DNA of 64,000 bases, taken from assembly GCA_039621445.1 (NCBI GenBank), contig CP154955.1, positions 35,691,123-35,755,122 on the forward strand. Direction: 5' to 3'. This document shows positions 1 to 51,639 of this stretch, piece by piece. The position numbers were made by a program, and so were the translations under genes. Source of the DNA: Euglena gracilis. Its lineage: Eukaryota; Euglenida; Euglenophyceae; Euglenales. The notes beneath the pieces were generated by a model. The model had not been told where the DNA came from. It did not search any database and saw only the letters and a list, made by a program, of their open reading frames with translations. Each line of letters opens with the position of its first letter. Positions within the stretch are counted from its first letter, which is position 1.

Positions 1-229
1 CTCACTCAGTTTTCGCAGAATTTCAGAATTGAAACAGCGTTCCTTGCTCGGAGAGGGGAACCTTGCATCTGGTGGGGCTGCGCGTTTTGGCTTTTATTTT
101 TACGGTTTTGCAGTCAGCCGCGAACCTTGCAGCAGATGAATGTTTTGGAGGCCAGTTTTCTTCGCTCAAGGTCACAACTGGGTCCCACTGGCCGCTGTCG
201 CCATCCCGCCAATGTGCTTCTCGGCGCAG

Positions 230-376
230 CACTCTGGGGGCATCGTGAAGTACGTGTGCCACCACAAGGTGATCGGCCGCGTGCGGATCCATCGCCTCCT
301 CAACCCCCGCGCCCTGGTGGACCGCAGCACATACGTGCGAGCCGTTGTCACCGACTTGAAGGATGAGGAGGAAGAG
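230..376 (+). CDS. LON-domain protein, internal exon (exon a)
   Basis: The frame reads HSGGIVKYVCHHKVIGRVRI then HRLLNPRAL..TYVRAVV..L followed by an acidic run. The block V-I-G-R-V-R-I-H-R-x-L-N-P with a following TY-x-(R/K)-A-x-V is, from memory, typical of the beta-rich LON substrate-binding domain of plant and algal LON-domain proteins that lack the ATPase and protease parts. The donor is GAG|GTGTAC at 376. The upstream edge (acceptor cgcag at 229) is less sure; the open frame runs further left. Upstream exons lie outside the window. This is the first of seven plus-strand exons ending at 4970. Confidence 0.5.
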
Positions 377-2043
377 GTGTACTGGTTTTGTGCTCATGGG
401 TAGGCACTGCTGTGGGACACTCTGGCAGCCATGCATTTTATGTGTGATCTTAAAGAATCATGTATTAGAATACATAATCTACAATGAATTTGCCCATTCC
501 CCAAGATGAAGAATCGCTGCGTGACAGTGTGTGCAGTGGTGTTGACCCCTCAAGGGGGGGGTTGTGGTTGTGGGCGGGTTTTCGAAAGAAGGGGGATGGG
601 TGGTTTGGGCTGGGGAAAAAGTGCCCACCCCCCTGGTGAATCCATGACCTGAACTCAGGCGTGTGTGTGTGGATGTCAATAATTTGTGTTCTTCCTGTTC
701 TTTTTTTATATGGAAATTCTCTGCCATGATCATTGTACTGTTGGCGTCAGGCTCCTTTTTAACGCAGACGACACGGGGGGGTCCCAACCCCCCTGTGTGC
801 ACTGTGGCTGTTTTTTTGGTGCCTTTTATCCCTTCTTCTGGCCTGGCGCTGTTGTTCGCCTCTGGCTCATTTTGTCTGTGTATGTGGAGGTGGCCGGAGC
901 CTGGCGGGACTTACCTTGTTTACGACGCCGGCCACCAAGCGCCCGCCAGGCACATACTCCACTTTGGTTAGGGGGGGTCTCCTTCACTGTGACGACGCAC
1001 CGGTTACTCCAACCCCCCCCTGGAGGGGTCCCCCACAGGGGGGGGGAGTCCCAGGCCGGGGGCCTGGGTGTCTTCGACGCATAGCGCCAGAAAATTTTTG
1101 GGAAATGCCCTTAGACGGCCCGATTTTTTGCCCCCCCCCCCGGGCGGGGACCAGGCAAGGACAGCCACTGGATCCCACCGGATCCCACCGGATATTTTTT
1201 TCCATACACAGATTTTGCTTCTGGATTTCTGCATTATAAGGGCATAGTCATGTGGTGATCCCACGTGGCGATGGGCAAAAGATCCCGAGCACCTGGCTGG
1301 GCCCATTAAACAAGAGCCAAAAGGTGACTCATGTGGGACAAAACAAAGAGGCCAAAACTCTGACTCCGGGGGCCATGCATGTGGTTACGCTGTGCACCCA
1401 CCGCATGATGAAAAAAGAACATCCGGTCCACCTTGTTGCATCTGTTTTTTTCCCGGTCCCCCCCCCAAGGCAACCCACCAGAACCCCACCGGATCCCACC
1501 GGCTCTCACCAGATCCCATCGGACCCCACCGGAGACCAAAAACCGGGGATGACTGTCCTTGCCTGGCGTGGACACACCGGCTGGGTGGGCACCGGAGAGG
1601 GTGGGGGACTCCCCTGAAAACGAAACCAGTTGGCATTGGCATTATCCACAACAGACCTAAAAAAATTGTGCCCAACTTGTTCTCAATTGTCGTGTCTCTG
1701 CACTCTCAAAAACCCCCAAATCTTCAACCCCCACATAAGTGCGAAAGGATGTAAATACCCCACATAAGGATGTACAGATGTATGTACACGTGTGGTTGCT
1801 TTGCATCTGCCCCCCCCCCCAGGAGACAAAAGGCGAGGTGGCGGTGGGGTGAGGCCCGGGCCCCCTCCCAGTCTCCTGGGCTGGGCAGCTCTAATCCAAG
1901 GCACATCTGATTCCCTGACCCCCTCCTGACAGTTGACCCCAGGGCCCCGGCACTGTGGCCTCGTTGGTGCTGGTGCGATGCGGCCGACGCGGCGGCGCTT
2001 TGCCCCCCTTCCCCTCCGCTGCCCGCCGCCCACCGACTCACAG
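377..2043 (+). other. Intron between LON-gene exons a and b
   Basis: No exon recognised. It holds G and C homopolymer runs, a decamer-like repeat of GGATCCCACC (about 1168-1197 and again 1476-1532), and at about 1083-1130 a fragment of the dispersed palindromic repeat family that is also seen at 37.3 kb. Confidence 0.4.
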
Positions 2044-2130
2044 GGGCCGACGGTGGAGCAGGAGCTGGCGGCGTCCAGCACGTTCCGGCAGGTCATCGCC
2101 CTGCAGGGCAAGCTGAAGGACGCGGAGCTG
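2044..2130 (+). CDS. LON-domain protein, exon b
   Basis: Starts after the acceptor ctcacag and reads GPTVEQELAASS then TFRQVIALQGKLKD. It joins exon a in phase 0. LON-domain proteins typically have a helix of the type E..+W..V..LQ.KL followed by RFS just after the beta-barrel, and here LVRFSGQG follows. Because of that the exon may extend to about 2165 (GT at 2166) instead of stopping at the GTGCGC donor at 2131. Confidence 0.5.
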
Positions 2131-2357
2131 GTGCGCTTCTCCGGCCAGGGCATGCCTCCGCTGCTGTCTGCCGCACTGTTGCCATCATCTTTTTATGCAA
2201 GAAACCTTCTTTTGAGTGTTGCGGCGGAGTGTTTCCGGCCAGCCGCCGGCAGCCTGTATGCAGGCGGTGCTCTCTCCCAGCTGTTGCTGCCTTGTCGGGC
2301 TCTTCTATTCTTCCGTTTGCCACCCCCCTCCCCTGCTGCTGTGGGGGACAAGGCCAG

Positions 2358-2479
2358 GGCCCTGCTGCCATGAGTGCGGAGACGCCGGGCAATCTCATGA
2401 CGCCCGGCGTCGACGGGCAGTTCTGGGAGACCGCCAGCCTGTGGCAGTCCCTGACCGGCTTGAAGGGGCCCGGGCTACG
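2358..2479 (+). CDS. LON-domain protein, exon c
   Basis: Frame GPAAMSAETPGNLMTPGVDG then QFWETASLWQSLTGLKG, after acceptor ccag at 2357 and before donor CG|GTGGGG. It joins exon d in phase 2. The F-W-x2-A-x-L-W pattern suits the helical C-terminal half of LON-domain proteins. An ATG at 2370 could instead start a separate short gene, but the phase agreement with neighbours favours one gene. Confidence 0.5.
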
Positions 2480-2562
2480 GTGGGGGGAGCTGGTCGGTGC
2501 GGTGCTTGCCCCTGTCCTTCAGCGGTGTTGGTGGTGGGGGGGGGGGAGAGGTGCATACGGAG

Positions 2563-2638
2563 GCCCCCGAAGCCGCGGGCGCTGCGGGAGAGGCTGGAGA
2601 CGTTCAAGGTGATGCGGGCTATGGCGGAGCAGGAGCTG
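2563..2638 (+). CDS. LON-domain protein, exon d
   Basis: Frame PPKPRALRERLETFKVMRAM then AEQEL, a charged amphipathic helix. The acceptor is ggag at 2561-2562 and the donor CTG|GTGGTG. Phase 2 in and 0 out match exons c and e. Confidence 0.5.
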
Positions 2639-2869
2639 GTGGTGCAGTGGCCAGGCGCTGCGCTGACCGGCCTGGCCGGCGGGCTTGGCCTGGCAGTGAA
2701 ACGGGGAAATGGGGCCGAAGACACTCCCAAAGTTTGCCCCGGAATTACTTGTGCCAGGGGTGGGGTGCTCTTTGGCCACATTACTTGGCCCTCTCACCCT
2801 CCTGTTTCACAGCACTCTCCAGCAGTATCTATTCTTCACCCCAAATTCTGAACAGCATTGAGGGCAGGG

Positions 2870-3312
2870 AATTTTTTAAGCCGGACCCATGCCACCCCGG
2901 GGGGTCGGTTCAGCCACCCGGCACCTTTTTTCACCAGCCAGCAGCAGCTGGGCTGTAGACCCCCACCCCCGGGTCAGGCGTCTGGAGTCTGTGCAGCCTG
3001 GGAAAATTTTGGGCCCATCCAGGACAATTTTGGGGCTGGGCCGAAAATTTTTGTGAAGAGGGGCCAAAAATGCCAAAACTGCCAATTTTGAGGGATTTTT
3101 TTGGGGGGGGGGTGGTTTCAGCTCAAAATTTGCGGAGAAAATCCAACCCGGCAAGATTTGGCCCTTTTCCTTTGCCTGCTTTCGGATGCCAGCCAGGTCC
3201 AGCCCGGCAGCCGGTGGGACCCTCCCCCCCATGGACCCTCACCCCCTTGGGCTGGGGGGTTTCCAGCCAGCAACATTTTCCAGCCGGCTGGCTGGACCCC
3301 TGGGGCCTTAAT
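2870..3312 (+). repeat. Dispersed ~400-bp repeat family, copy at 2.9 kb
   Basis: Starts with TTTTTTAAGCCGGACC and shares, in the same order, blocks with the copies at 26.3 kb (same strand) and 54.0 kb (opposite strand): a TTCCAGCCAGCA-type block, an A/T-rich centre rich in AAAATTTT, then GGTCCAGC and CCAGCCGGCTGGC blocks. It lies in the intron between exons d and e and carries no coding potential that I recognise. Confidence 0.65.
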
Positions 3313-3339
3313 TGGTTGAACGGTTGCGACTTGTGTGAG

Positions 3340-3417
3340 TCGCCCCTGCCGCACCTCCTGGAGGCCGCCAGCCCCTGCAGGGGGCTGAAGGAACAGGGCA
3401 TGGACCTGGCCGACTTG
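3340..3417 (+). CDS. LON-domain protein, exon e
   Basis: Frame SPLPHLLEAASPCRGLKEQG then MDLADL. Donor TTG|GTGAAG. Phases 0/0 agree with exons d and f. Helical; no motif beyond its context. Confidence 0.45.
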
Positions 3418-3664
3418 GTGAAGAAGGCGTGTGCCTGCATCGCCATAAACGCCTGTGTCTGGCGGTTGCGAGCGGGGCAATTTGGCTCCCTCCGACGCTT
3501 TTCTGGTTTGTTTTCGAGTTTGGCAAAATTGTGCCTTTTACGTTTTTATTTGTGTTTTTTGCTCCTTTTTTGTGTCGCGTTTTTCGAGGGTGTGTTGCGC
3601 CGCCCCCCCCTTGTGTCCCTGTCATCCCTGTGTGCCTTTTCTGCCTCCCTATCGCCCCCCCCAG

Positions 3665-3753
3665 AACCAGGGCCGCGTGGGGATCCGGCTGGAGGACCTG
3701 CCGGCGGAGGTGCAGAAGAAGTACCGGCGACTGCAGGCGGAGTACGAGGAAGA
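3665..3753 (+). CDS. LON-domain protein, exon f
   Basis: After acceptor cccccccag, reads NQGRVGIRLEDLPAEVQKKY then RRLQAEYEEES. The I-R-L-E-D-L-P-x-E-V..L phrase fits the C-terminal helical part of LON-domain proteins as I remember it. The donor is either GA|GTCACA (3753) or GA|GTACGA (3741). Confidence 0.5.
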
Positions 3754-4880
3754 GTCACAGCCTCTTGCGCCCACAGCGGCCCGTTCCCGGCCATGGCAGA
3801 GGGGGGCTTGGCTGATTTCGTTCCAAAAAAATCCCAAAAATGGCCAAAAATGGGCATTTTTGGCAAGTCTTGGGCTCCAAAAAAGTTTTGGCGCTTCGCG
3901 CCGGTCACTGGAAAAAAATGTAGCAGACCAGGGTCCACTAAGAAATCCCAGTGGACCCCCCGGGGGGGGTACCTCGGATATCCACTGGCCAAATTTGGAT
4001 CCGCTGGAGCCCAGCCCCCCCGGAGGGGGGGGTACTGCGAACCCTCAAGCGGAAGCCTGCCCCCAAATGCCTGTAGTGGCGCGGGCCGTTGTGTTCCCGG
4101 AGACGTTGGCCGGATTTTCTCAAGGGCTGCTTCAGGAGGACCGCCACCCAAGCCCCAGCCAGCGGGCTTTTGGGGCGATCTGAAAGGGGGCAGCACACGA
4201 TGCAGGGTTTCGTTCTGTTGTCGTGATAGTATTTGATGTCCAATCGACCCTACCAATTGACCCAGGAGGGGAGGCAACTTTGAGCTTGAACGACATGATT
4301 TTGGAAGATATCAGTGGATGTGTGACTCATTTTTATGGGTATTTTGGGCCCTTTCAAGTTCTTTAAGGGTGGTCACCATCCACCCACCAAGGGGGGTCAA
4401 AAAATTGAGGGCGGTCTCGCTCCAGATTTGATTTTTCAAATCTTTCTTTCAAACCGAGCCTTGTGCATTATTTTGGCCAAGTCTCATGATGCTGTGAACT
4501 TACCAACTAACCCGAATTATTCAGCCGACAAGGGAGGACGAATTGCAAAACATTTTGATGGTGCCATTTTGGGTGAAAAGCATTTTTGAAATATCTCGAA
4601 ATCTTGAAATTGATGGGGATCCAAGAGAATACCCAGGAACGACCCACGGAAGAAAGCGGGGGGGGAATGTGTTTCGCATTTTTTCGCATTTTGGTCGTTG
4701 CGCACACAAACCGCATTCAAAACATGCAAGTGTTTCTTCTTTGGTGTGGTTCATGCCTGGATAGAGAGCCCCCCCCCCTTAGAGGGTTGGATTTGAACAA
4801 AACCCGATGGTCCCCCGTTCCACAATCGGTTTTTTCCGCTGCCCCCCGGGGCCGGGGCCGGGGGTTGGCGCCACTCCGCC
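3754..4880 (+). other. Last intron of the LON gene
   Basis: No exon seen. Contains a copy of the GGCGC-TTC-GCGCC palindrome next to A/T runs at about 3890-3904, and paired C and G runs at 3955-4035 that can fold back on each other. Confidence 0.35.
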
Positions 4881-4881
4881 C

Positions 4882-4970
4882 GGCTGCGGCTGCTGCAGGC
4901 GGCGATGACGCAGGAGCTGCAGCGCCTCCGCGCCCGCCTCTCCCTCAAGTCCGCCCTCGGCAGCGTCTGA
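4882..4970 (+). CDS. LON-domain protein, terminal exon g
   Basis: Reads SARLRLLQAAMTQELQRLRA then RLSLKSALGSV and the stop TGA at 4968-4970. An R-L..L..E..RL.A+.+LK helix close to the stop is the expected C-terminus of LON-domain proteins. The 5' edge is uncertain: either the acceptor ctgctgcag at 4898 or an upstream site that I cannot identify. Confidence 0.5.
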
Positions 4971-7900
4971 CCCGCCGCCCCAGCTTGGGACCCTCCTCTT
5001 CCTCCTCCTCCTCCTCCCCGCCGCCGCCGCCCCGTGGCCTGGATGGCTTGCTGGCGGCCTGTTGGCCGGCGTTTGGGAAGTGGGGAGGGGACGGGTGCCC
5101 TCTGCACAATGCAACGGATGTCTTGCGTGGCAGGCATCGCCAAGGGAGGACACAAGCCAACCACAGTTTGTTTTTTTCTTGTCGGTTGGTGACGAGGGGG
5201 ATGGGGGAGGGTGCCCATTAGGCTTTTTTTTTTTAAGAAAGGGGGGTGGATATGGAGGTAAGGGGGCAGGGCACTTACGACCCCCCACTTTCGACCCCCC
5301 CCCCCCCTGGGGGGCAGTTGGATTTTGGGGTGGGTGGTGCTACCCCTAGCGCCGAAGGCGTTGGGGCCTGAAAATGGCCATTTTCAAGGGAGAATTGGTT
5401 TGGTCGGCAGGCACCAGGAGCCGAAACCGAACCCCCGGAGGGTCCATGGGCAGCTACCCCATAGCACTAGGCACCCCCCTCCCCCTCCCCCCAGGGTTGT
5501 GCCCACCCCTCCTGGGGGAAGGGCCATGTGGGTACCCTCTGGGTTCCCCACATCCTTTTTTCGGACCCAAATTTATATCCCCAAACAGGTTTCGCTGTAA
5601 GGGTGTCCATCATTCAAGTGGGAGGAGGAGTCCCCCTCAGTCCCCCCCCCCCCCCGACCGGACGTGGGGGTCTGGACTATTCCCTTTCCAGACCGACACC
5701 CAGGGGATACCCAGGCATCCCGACAGAAAGGTCAAAATTTCTTCCTTCCGACACTTCGTGCAAGAAAAATTCAAAATGATCTTATTGACATGTTTTTTGC
5801 CCCCCCCCCCAAAATGAATTTTGGGAAGATTTTGGGGCAAATTCAAGGTCCAGTGCTTTGCACCGGTCTAAAAATTGATCATTCTGACCATGCCACTGTT
5901 GAGAGGGGAGGGGGTACCCCCACCCCTCTGTACACGTAGGGGGTCCAGACCAACCCCTACTCCCATCTTGTCTAATGGAATGCTCTCCCCCCGACAGTGG
6001 ACCCCATCTGTGGGTGGGTGGGTGGGTGGATACCGACCCCCCCCCCCTGCCCTAAAGAAGGAACCGAGGCTGACCCCCCACAGTGCATTTCAGGTGTTCT
6101 TGGACTCCCGTGCACTTCCACCTGCCCCTTCTCACCCAACCCGCCATGACAGCTGGCATCACCCCCCCCCCCCCCCCGTGGTGGTGGTGGTGGTGGTGGT
6201 GGCGCTGTGTGGCGGTGTGCGGCTTTCCAGCAGCCACCCGGCGGAAGTGTTGCCTCGCTCCTCCTCCAGCCCTCGTCCGCCTGGCTGCCGAGGGGGCTGC
6301 CGCGGTGCCGGGCCCGGCATACGCCGCCGTATTCCTCGGCTTCTTTTTAGCTCAGAAGACCCCGGGGGGGGGGGGGGAAGGGGTTCGGGGCTGCCCCCTC
6401 GCCCCCTGGGGGGGGTCTAAAAAGGAAGCCTGCGTGTACCCCCCGCTGTACAGGGGAGGGGCGGGCGGCGCCTGCCTGTCCGGGCCTGCCGCTTCTCCCA
6501 TGTTGGGCGCCTCTCCTCCTCCCAGCGGATCGGTGCGGCCTTCTGAGGTGGCCACTCTGTCCTGGGTGTTCAGTGTTGCTGCGTAACTGTGGTGTAATCC
6601 CTCAATAGCCCTTCAACCATAGCTGGAGTTTTTTTGTTCTCCTTGAAAAAATCGTTTTTTATGTTGTTTTTTTTGAGGAAAAAACGGCCAAAAAAACTGT
6701 CAAAAAACAACAGATTTCCCTTGATCGCCAGGGTGAACTCAAAATGGGCCGAAATGCTTCAAAAACCCATATTTTTTTTTGGTCAAATTCGGAAAAAATG
6801 GGCAAAATCGTCAATTTTGGTCACTTTGTATCAATTCTCTTGTCCAAACCATCCAAAATTTCCCTTGACATGGTCCAGAAATGGAAAAAGCACAAGATTT
6901 GAGGTGAGATTTTTTTTCTCCCAGCACCCTTAATGGGTTTTTTTTAAAGAAAACAAGTTTTTTTTTAAAAAAGCGTGTTTTTTTGACTTCGTTTTAAACG
7001 AGCTGCCAGCAACATCACGGAAACAGTTGCTCCAGGGTCCACCTAGGTCATTTGTGGCATATACCCGCTCGGTCGTGGGCTGTCCAAACACGCATGCTGG
7101 GCAACTGTTCCCATGCCCCAAAGCAACCTCACCAAGCAAACTCGTGGCTTTTCTCTCTGTCTCCTGGGGCACAGACCACATCGCATCATTTTTATTATTT
7201 TGGGTTGTGGGGGCCAGGCATCGTGACTTTCTAAAAAGTAATCACGTTAGTGTTATTGCGCAAATGTCTCAAGATGTGCTTTGTAAATTTTGAAACCATT
7301 TCCCCTTCCCATACAGCCACTTGCTTCCCCCCCATCAACTTTGCATCAACAGCATCAACACCATCATCCCTATATTTTTTTTTATATACCATTACTTATA
7401 ATGTCACAGTGGTGTCCATAAGAATACTCATACTTCGCTCCCTATGTTCCGTTTGTTGAAGATTCTGAACAGGTCCATGGGAAGTCAAATGGACACACTT
7501 TCCCCTTTCCCCTGAAGAGCACCCTCTTTTCTGTGAAGATGTGAAGATTCTTGAGCTCTGTTTCAAATGGTGTTCTGAAAGAATGGTCAGGACAGTGGAG
7601 ACCCTTCATTTGCCTTCAGTGGACAACGCGACAAAGATACTGAATGCCTTTGTTGAAAGAGAATGGGGGTTCATTTATTGACGAAGCTCAACCTCCATTG
7701 GCATCCAGTCGGTTACAAAAGGACCTCAGGTGGATATTGCCATTACATTCAAAAATACCATGTAAACAGTACACCCAAAACTGCTAATTTACCCGTTCTT
7801 CGAGCCGCTTCCCTCCTCAGGAACAAATGAATGGGAGGTTAGTGGAATCTTCCCCGAAGTTGCTTTTTGGCCAAAGAAAGCCCCACCCCGCTTCGCCGTC

Positions 7901-8039
7901 TGTTCACCCACTGCATTTCCCTTCCCGGAGGGCAGCACGCAAGGAGGCTGGCTGTTTCGGCATCGCCCCCCCCCCCCCCCAGCCTGCCATGGCTGCCGGC
8001 GGGTGTGCTGCGCGTGGGCAGCCACCGGCCTGACCGCCG
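4971..8039. other. Intergenic stretch, no gene recognised
   Basis: Holds C/G runs, a TCC/CCG-rich stretch just after the LON stop, a GGGT run near 6010, a C run followed by (GGT)n at about 6163-6203, and A/T-rich DNA from 6600 to 7800. A plus-strand frame around 6200-6400 is partly made of the (GGT)n repeat and I do not call it a gene. A palindrome-family motif gcgccgaaggcg lies near 5350. I see no clear promoter. Confidence 0.4.
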
Positions 8040-48023
<39,984 letters not shown>

Positions 48024-48479
48024 ATGCTGGGGGGGGGGGCAGACTGCCTTTTCTCTTCTGGGGCAGCCAGGGCTTCCTTGAAAGCACTGTTTCACTTATT
48101 TATGCAACCGAGCAAAATTCCTCCATTTTACAGGCCAACAGAATTGATGCTCCTCACAATCCAAAGCCAATGCATGCATCTTTCCTCACCTTTCCTTGAA
48201 GGACCCACACAGCTTCTGAAGGGAGGTTCACAGGGAAAGATTTTCCTGTCCGCACCGTTGTTAATGCACCACCTTGGTAAGAAAAGAAGCACCTGGGATT
48301 AAATTGTTGAATAGATCAAGTTGGAAAACTATTTGGAAATCAATGCCCCTGGCTCCTTTGAATTGTATTGTATGTAATTAAATGAAATCCAGTTGATATT
48401 CACAAAATCTTTCGAACCTTGCAATTCTTAACTTATCATATAAATTGTCTTCATGTCAGATCCTTGTTGCTGTTCGGTT
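48024..48479. other. Spacer, no feature recognised
   Basis: A/T-rich from 48300; no gene, RNA gene or clear polyadenylation signal that I can tie to the CEP290 gene. Confidence 0.4.
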
Positions 48480-48719
48480 GCAGGAGGATATTTTTAAGCT
48501 TCCTCAAACACGTGGAAAAGGTCATGGAAGATTACAGCAGTTGAGCCTCAGATGGCTCAGGTTCAGTCGAGGGTGCTACTGCTGCCTGGCAGACAGTCTT
48601 TGGGTTTGTGAACCGGAAGCATTTACACAATGCAATGTTACGCAACCAGATGTATTTTTCCCCGTATCCAGGCGAGGCGACTTTCGGTTCGAAGGGGCAA
48701 ATTGCAAACACCAACGCTG

Positions 48720-49385
48720 TCACTGCTCCAACCATTCAAAAAACTGGAAGGAGTGCAAAACATTCGCCCTACCTCTGAGAGACGCTCGAAGGGATGACAC
48801 AGATCGGAAGCACCATGTGGGGCGGGCCAAAAGACGCTGACGGCGTTCTTGAACATCAAGGTGCCAGAGGCCTTCACGTTGTGCTTGAAAAAGGACATCG
48901 AAAGGGGGGTCGTCAAGAGGCAGTGAACGAGCTGAATCCAATGAAGAAAGCAACAGGCTGACATTCATTGAAACACCTCGAATGGCATGGTAAATGTCGA
49001 ACTGAGATAAAATTTCTTCCATCATTGCGGCGGAGGTCTTATGTTCTTGGAAATAATCTTTCAAAGGGGGGTATGGCACGGGTCGTCTCGACATGATTTG
49101 AATGGCCTTGGCGGTTATTTTAGAGGGACAAATAGTCGAAGAAATCTCTTTGTTCAAGCGCAAGCCTCGAAGAAATCTATGTTCTTGACAGGAATGCAGC
49201 CATTGCTTGAGGAGTTCATCAGAACGGCGTTGGGAGCATACAATCCCCAATTCGAAAAATTTCGATGCATTGATATGGGTACAGAATGGTTTGAAAATGT
49301 TGTCGGCCAACAACCAATGCACTCGAATCCAGAGGGTTGGGTGAATATCTTGGTTTTGAAGCCAGAACCAGAATAGCGAAAGCAC
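48720..49385 (-). pseudogene. Linker between endonuclease and RT, element 2
   Basis: LFWFWLQNQDIHPTLWIRVH ... HRFLRGLRLNKEI ... AQREGLWHLDVQERRQRLLA matches the element at 31.9-32.4 kb (FFWFWLRGQGAHPNLWLRVY ... HRFLAGLQLSHEV ... ARREGLWNNDLMSRRLHLLA). Ends FFEWLEQ and stop. Confidence 0.85.
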
Positions 49386-49535
49386 GTGTGAAACGTTGAT
49401 TTTGAGGTTTCAGGTATCTGAGAGAGTGCATATCTTTTGTGTGATTTTGATGTGGCAAAATTTGGGAACAACAATATCCTCAATGCAATCATTCGTGGAA
49501 GGAGATCAAAGTGTAATCAATTTCACTGCAAAGTC

Positions 49536-50080
49536 TTACCCTGATTCACAGTGGTGCAAGTACCTTTGATCCAACCCAAGGGAAGCCTGAGCCAAGTTAT
49601 CCAAAATCCCACGAGACGTGCGATGCATGTTGAAATCCCCCAAAATTAAGACAGTCCCTTTAGCAGTGGATATTAACGTCCCCTTAAGGTGCAATTCTTC
49701 TGATTTCTGCTGCAAGATGGGTCCATGTGAACATTCAAAACAAGAAGCGAACCTTGAGAAAAAATGAAATCCAGTTCCATCCAAGAGCGAGAGTCATGCA
49801 GGAAGGTAGCAGATGCACTCGGAGAATGGCCGAAGAGGCGTTGATGCAGAAGAGTGCAGCGACTTTGTCCCCGGTTCCGAAATGATCCCAAAAGTCTCTT
49901 GCAATCCTTTAGGCAAGCTTCATGTCGAGGGTCCGATTCCCAAAGTTCTTGCAGCAAAAAAACATCTGGATCCAAGATGGAAAAGTGATAGAAAACATGA
50001 GGTAGGGATGATCCACAGTTTAAAGGCATGGTGCAAAATGGAGAGACATCATGAACAGGTTGCACTTGTACAGAAGGCAC
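49536..50080 (-). pseudogene. AP-type endonuclease of element 2, frameshifted
   Basis: DPDVFLLQELWESD (catalytic Glu region) and SLLVLNVHMDPS in one frame (49673-50080); LILGDFNMHRTS in another (49536-49784). A frameshift lies around 49680-49770. Confidence 0.8.
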
Positions 50081-50092
50081 TCTGCCATTTAA

Positions 50093-51227
50093 TTACTCCA
50101 CCCAGTCACCTAGTTTTGGAGGGAGATGCTGCTTGAGGGAACAAGAGTACCTGCCGGTAACGGGTAAAACATGAGAGTTTGAGTTGATGTGGTGTCCAGA
50201 CGGAAGCTTGAGCAAGTTTGCCGGAGTATCACTGAATTCTGCTTTGATGCAAAAAGCGTTGGCCACAACGAAATTCACAGAATGTGTGAAAATTGAACAT
50301 TGGTCAATCTTGGAACGACCACAATGTCCGCAAAAGGAGTCAAAGAGGCATCGAACATTCGAGGTGGGAATTGCGCGGGGCCTTTGATTGGGGGACGAGT
50401 ACTTGATCTCGGCATGGAAAAGAGGACAAGGACGGCATTCTGCACCAACATAGGAGGAGAGATGTGAACAGCAGGCGGGGACGATCCAGTAACACTCGAG
50501 CCCATGACCAGATGACGTGTACGAAGATGGAGATCCACTGACCCGGAATCTGTCGCAGCCAATGTAGAAGAAAAGAAAGAGAATCTCCATGGGTGGATGT
50601 GATGCTTGCAGAAAAGACTCCCGGAGTGAGAACGCGAGATGTTGATAAACAGTGCGGGCAGGGCAGATGAAGTGCTCTTGCATCCGAGAACAAAGTCTTA
50701 CAATTCCAACACCCTTTTGCATAAACGGGGACATCCGGTGATGGAGCAGTGGTCCACATTGCTCGCTCATCAAAAATGCTCCAAATGAGGGAGATCCTGG
50801 AGGTAGACTGGGATGCACTGATTAGTGGGCCTATGACATGAACAAAATCGGGAGGAACATGGTAGCCCGGAGGGAGTGGGGGTGTCCACAACCAATTGAG
50901 GAGGGCACCTATGGGAGGAGCAAAAGAGGAAAAAATGAAAATGTGCTTCTGAAGGTTGGCTGGTAAGTATGAAAATGGACTGGAGGCGAATGAGTCGACG
51001 GTGGACTTGGGGACGATTGGAGGAGAGGGGGTGGAGGTGGCGTTGACGTGGAGAAGGAAGTCGACGGTGACACTTGTGGAGAGGAAGATCTCTTTGAGAC
51101 GACCGGAGAGGGCGTCATCCTTTTTTTGTGCAGGAGGCCGAGTGGACCTGCAGTCATAATACATAGAACCATCTGGAGCACGGCCACACATATGAAAGGA
51201 GAGTCCAGAGGGTAGAGTGACATCCAC
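50093..51227 (-). pseudogene. ORF1-like region of element 2
   Basis: Two overlapping frames, 295 and 241 codons. One has GCWNCKTLF..LPCPHC, a C-x2-C...C-x2-C pair; the other FCGHCGRSKIDQC. Position upstream of the endonuclease suggests ORF1. The first ~55 codons (..SFHMCGRAPDGSMYYDCR..) recur at 61.15-61.3 kb, so they belong to the duplicated segment, not necessarily to the element. Confidence 0.45.
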
Positions 51228-51639
51228 AACATCCTCGGTGGCAAAATCTCAGAATATTTGTGTTCAGGAAGGTTGAGGTGACAAAAAGCCCTTGTCGATG
51301 TTCAATTGAGTGACAATGTCTTGAGTATGGAGTAACCCCCCCAAATAACACCTGTCTACCTCTCGGTGGTGAAGCTCCAGGAAAGATTCATAAGACGAAT
51401 GGTAATCCCCTTTGGATGGCTAGACACTGAACGAAGCGTGTCAGGCTGCGAGGTGGGGGGCATCGAGACAGGAGCAGCGGAAGGAGTTGTACTTGGAGTG
51501 CTGGAAGAATCCGAAGAAGGCTCCGGTTTCCTGTGAAGAAACCACGAGAGGTCAACTACAGACCATCAAAGATGAGGAAAGAGGAAAGGAGATGGACAGA
51601 GATGATGACAAAGGATGAAAACCACAGGAAGAAAAAATT

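Larger units (their letters stand above)
48480..51078 (-). mobile_element. Second non-LTR retrotransposon, decayed and lacking its RT
   Basis: Minus-strand order: ORF1-like region (51.2-50.1 kb), AP-endonuclease (50.1-49.5), linker (49.4-48.7). The linker and endonuclease are clear relatives of the 28-33 kb element. No RT follows, and no target duplication or tail was found, so it is a relic cut at its 3' side. That is unusual, since reverse-transcription truncates 5' ends. Confidence 0.75.

Noticed and set aside
6080-6590. Plus-strand frame with a run of Trp codons
   Set aside because: The Trp run is the (GGT)n repeat and the flanks lack coil or domain character.
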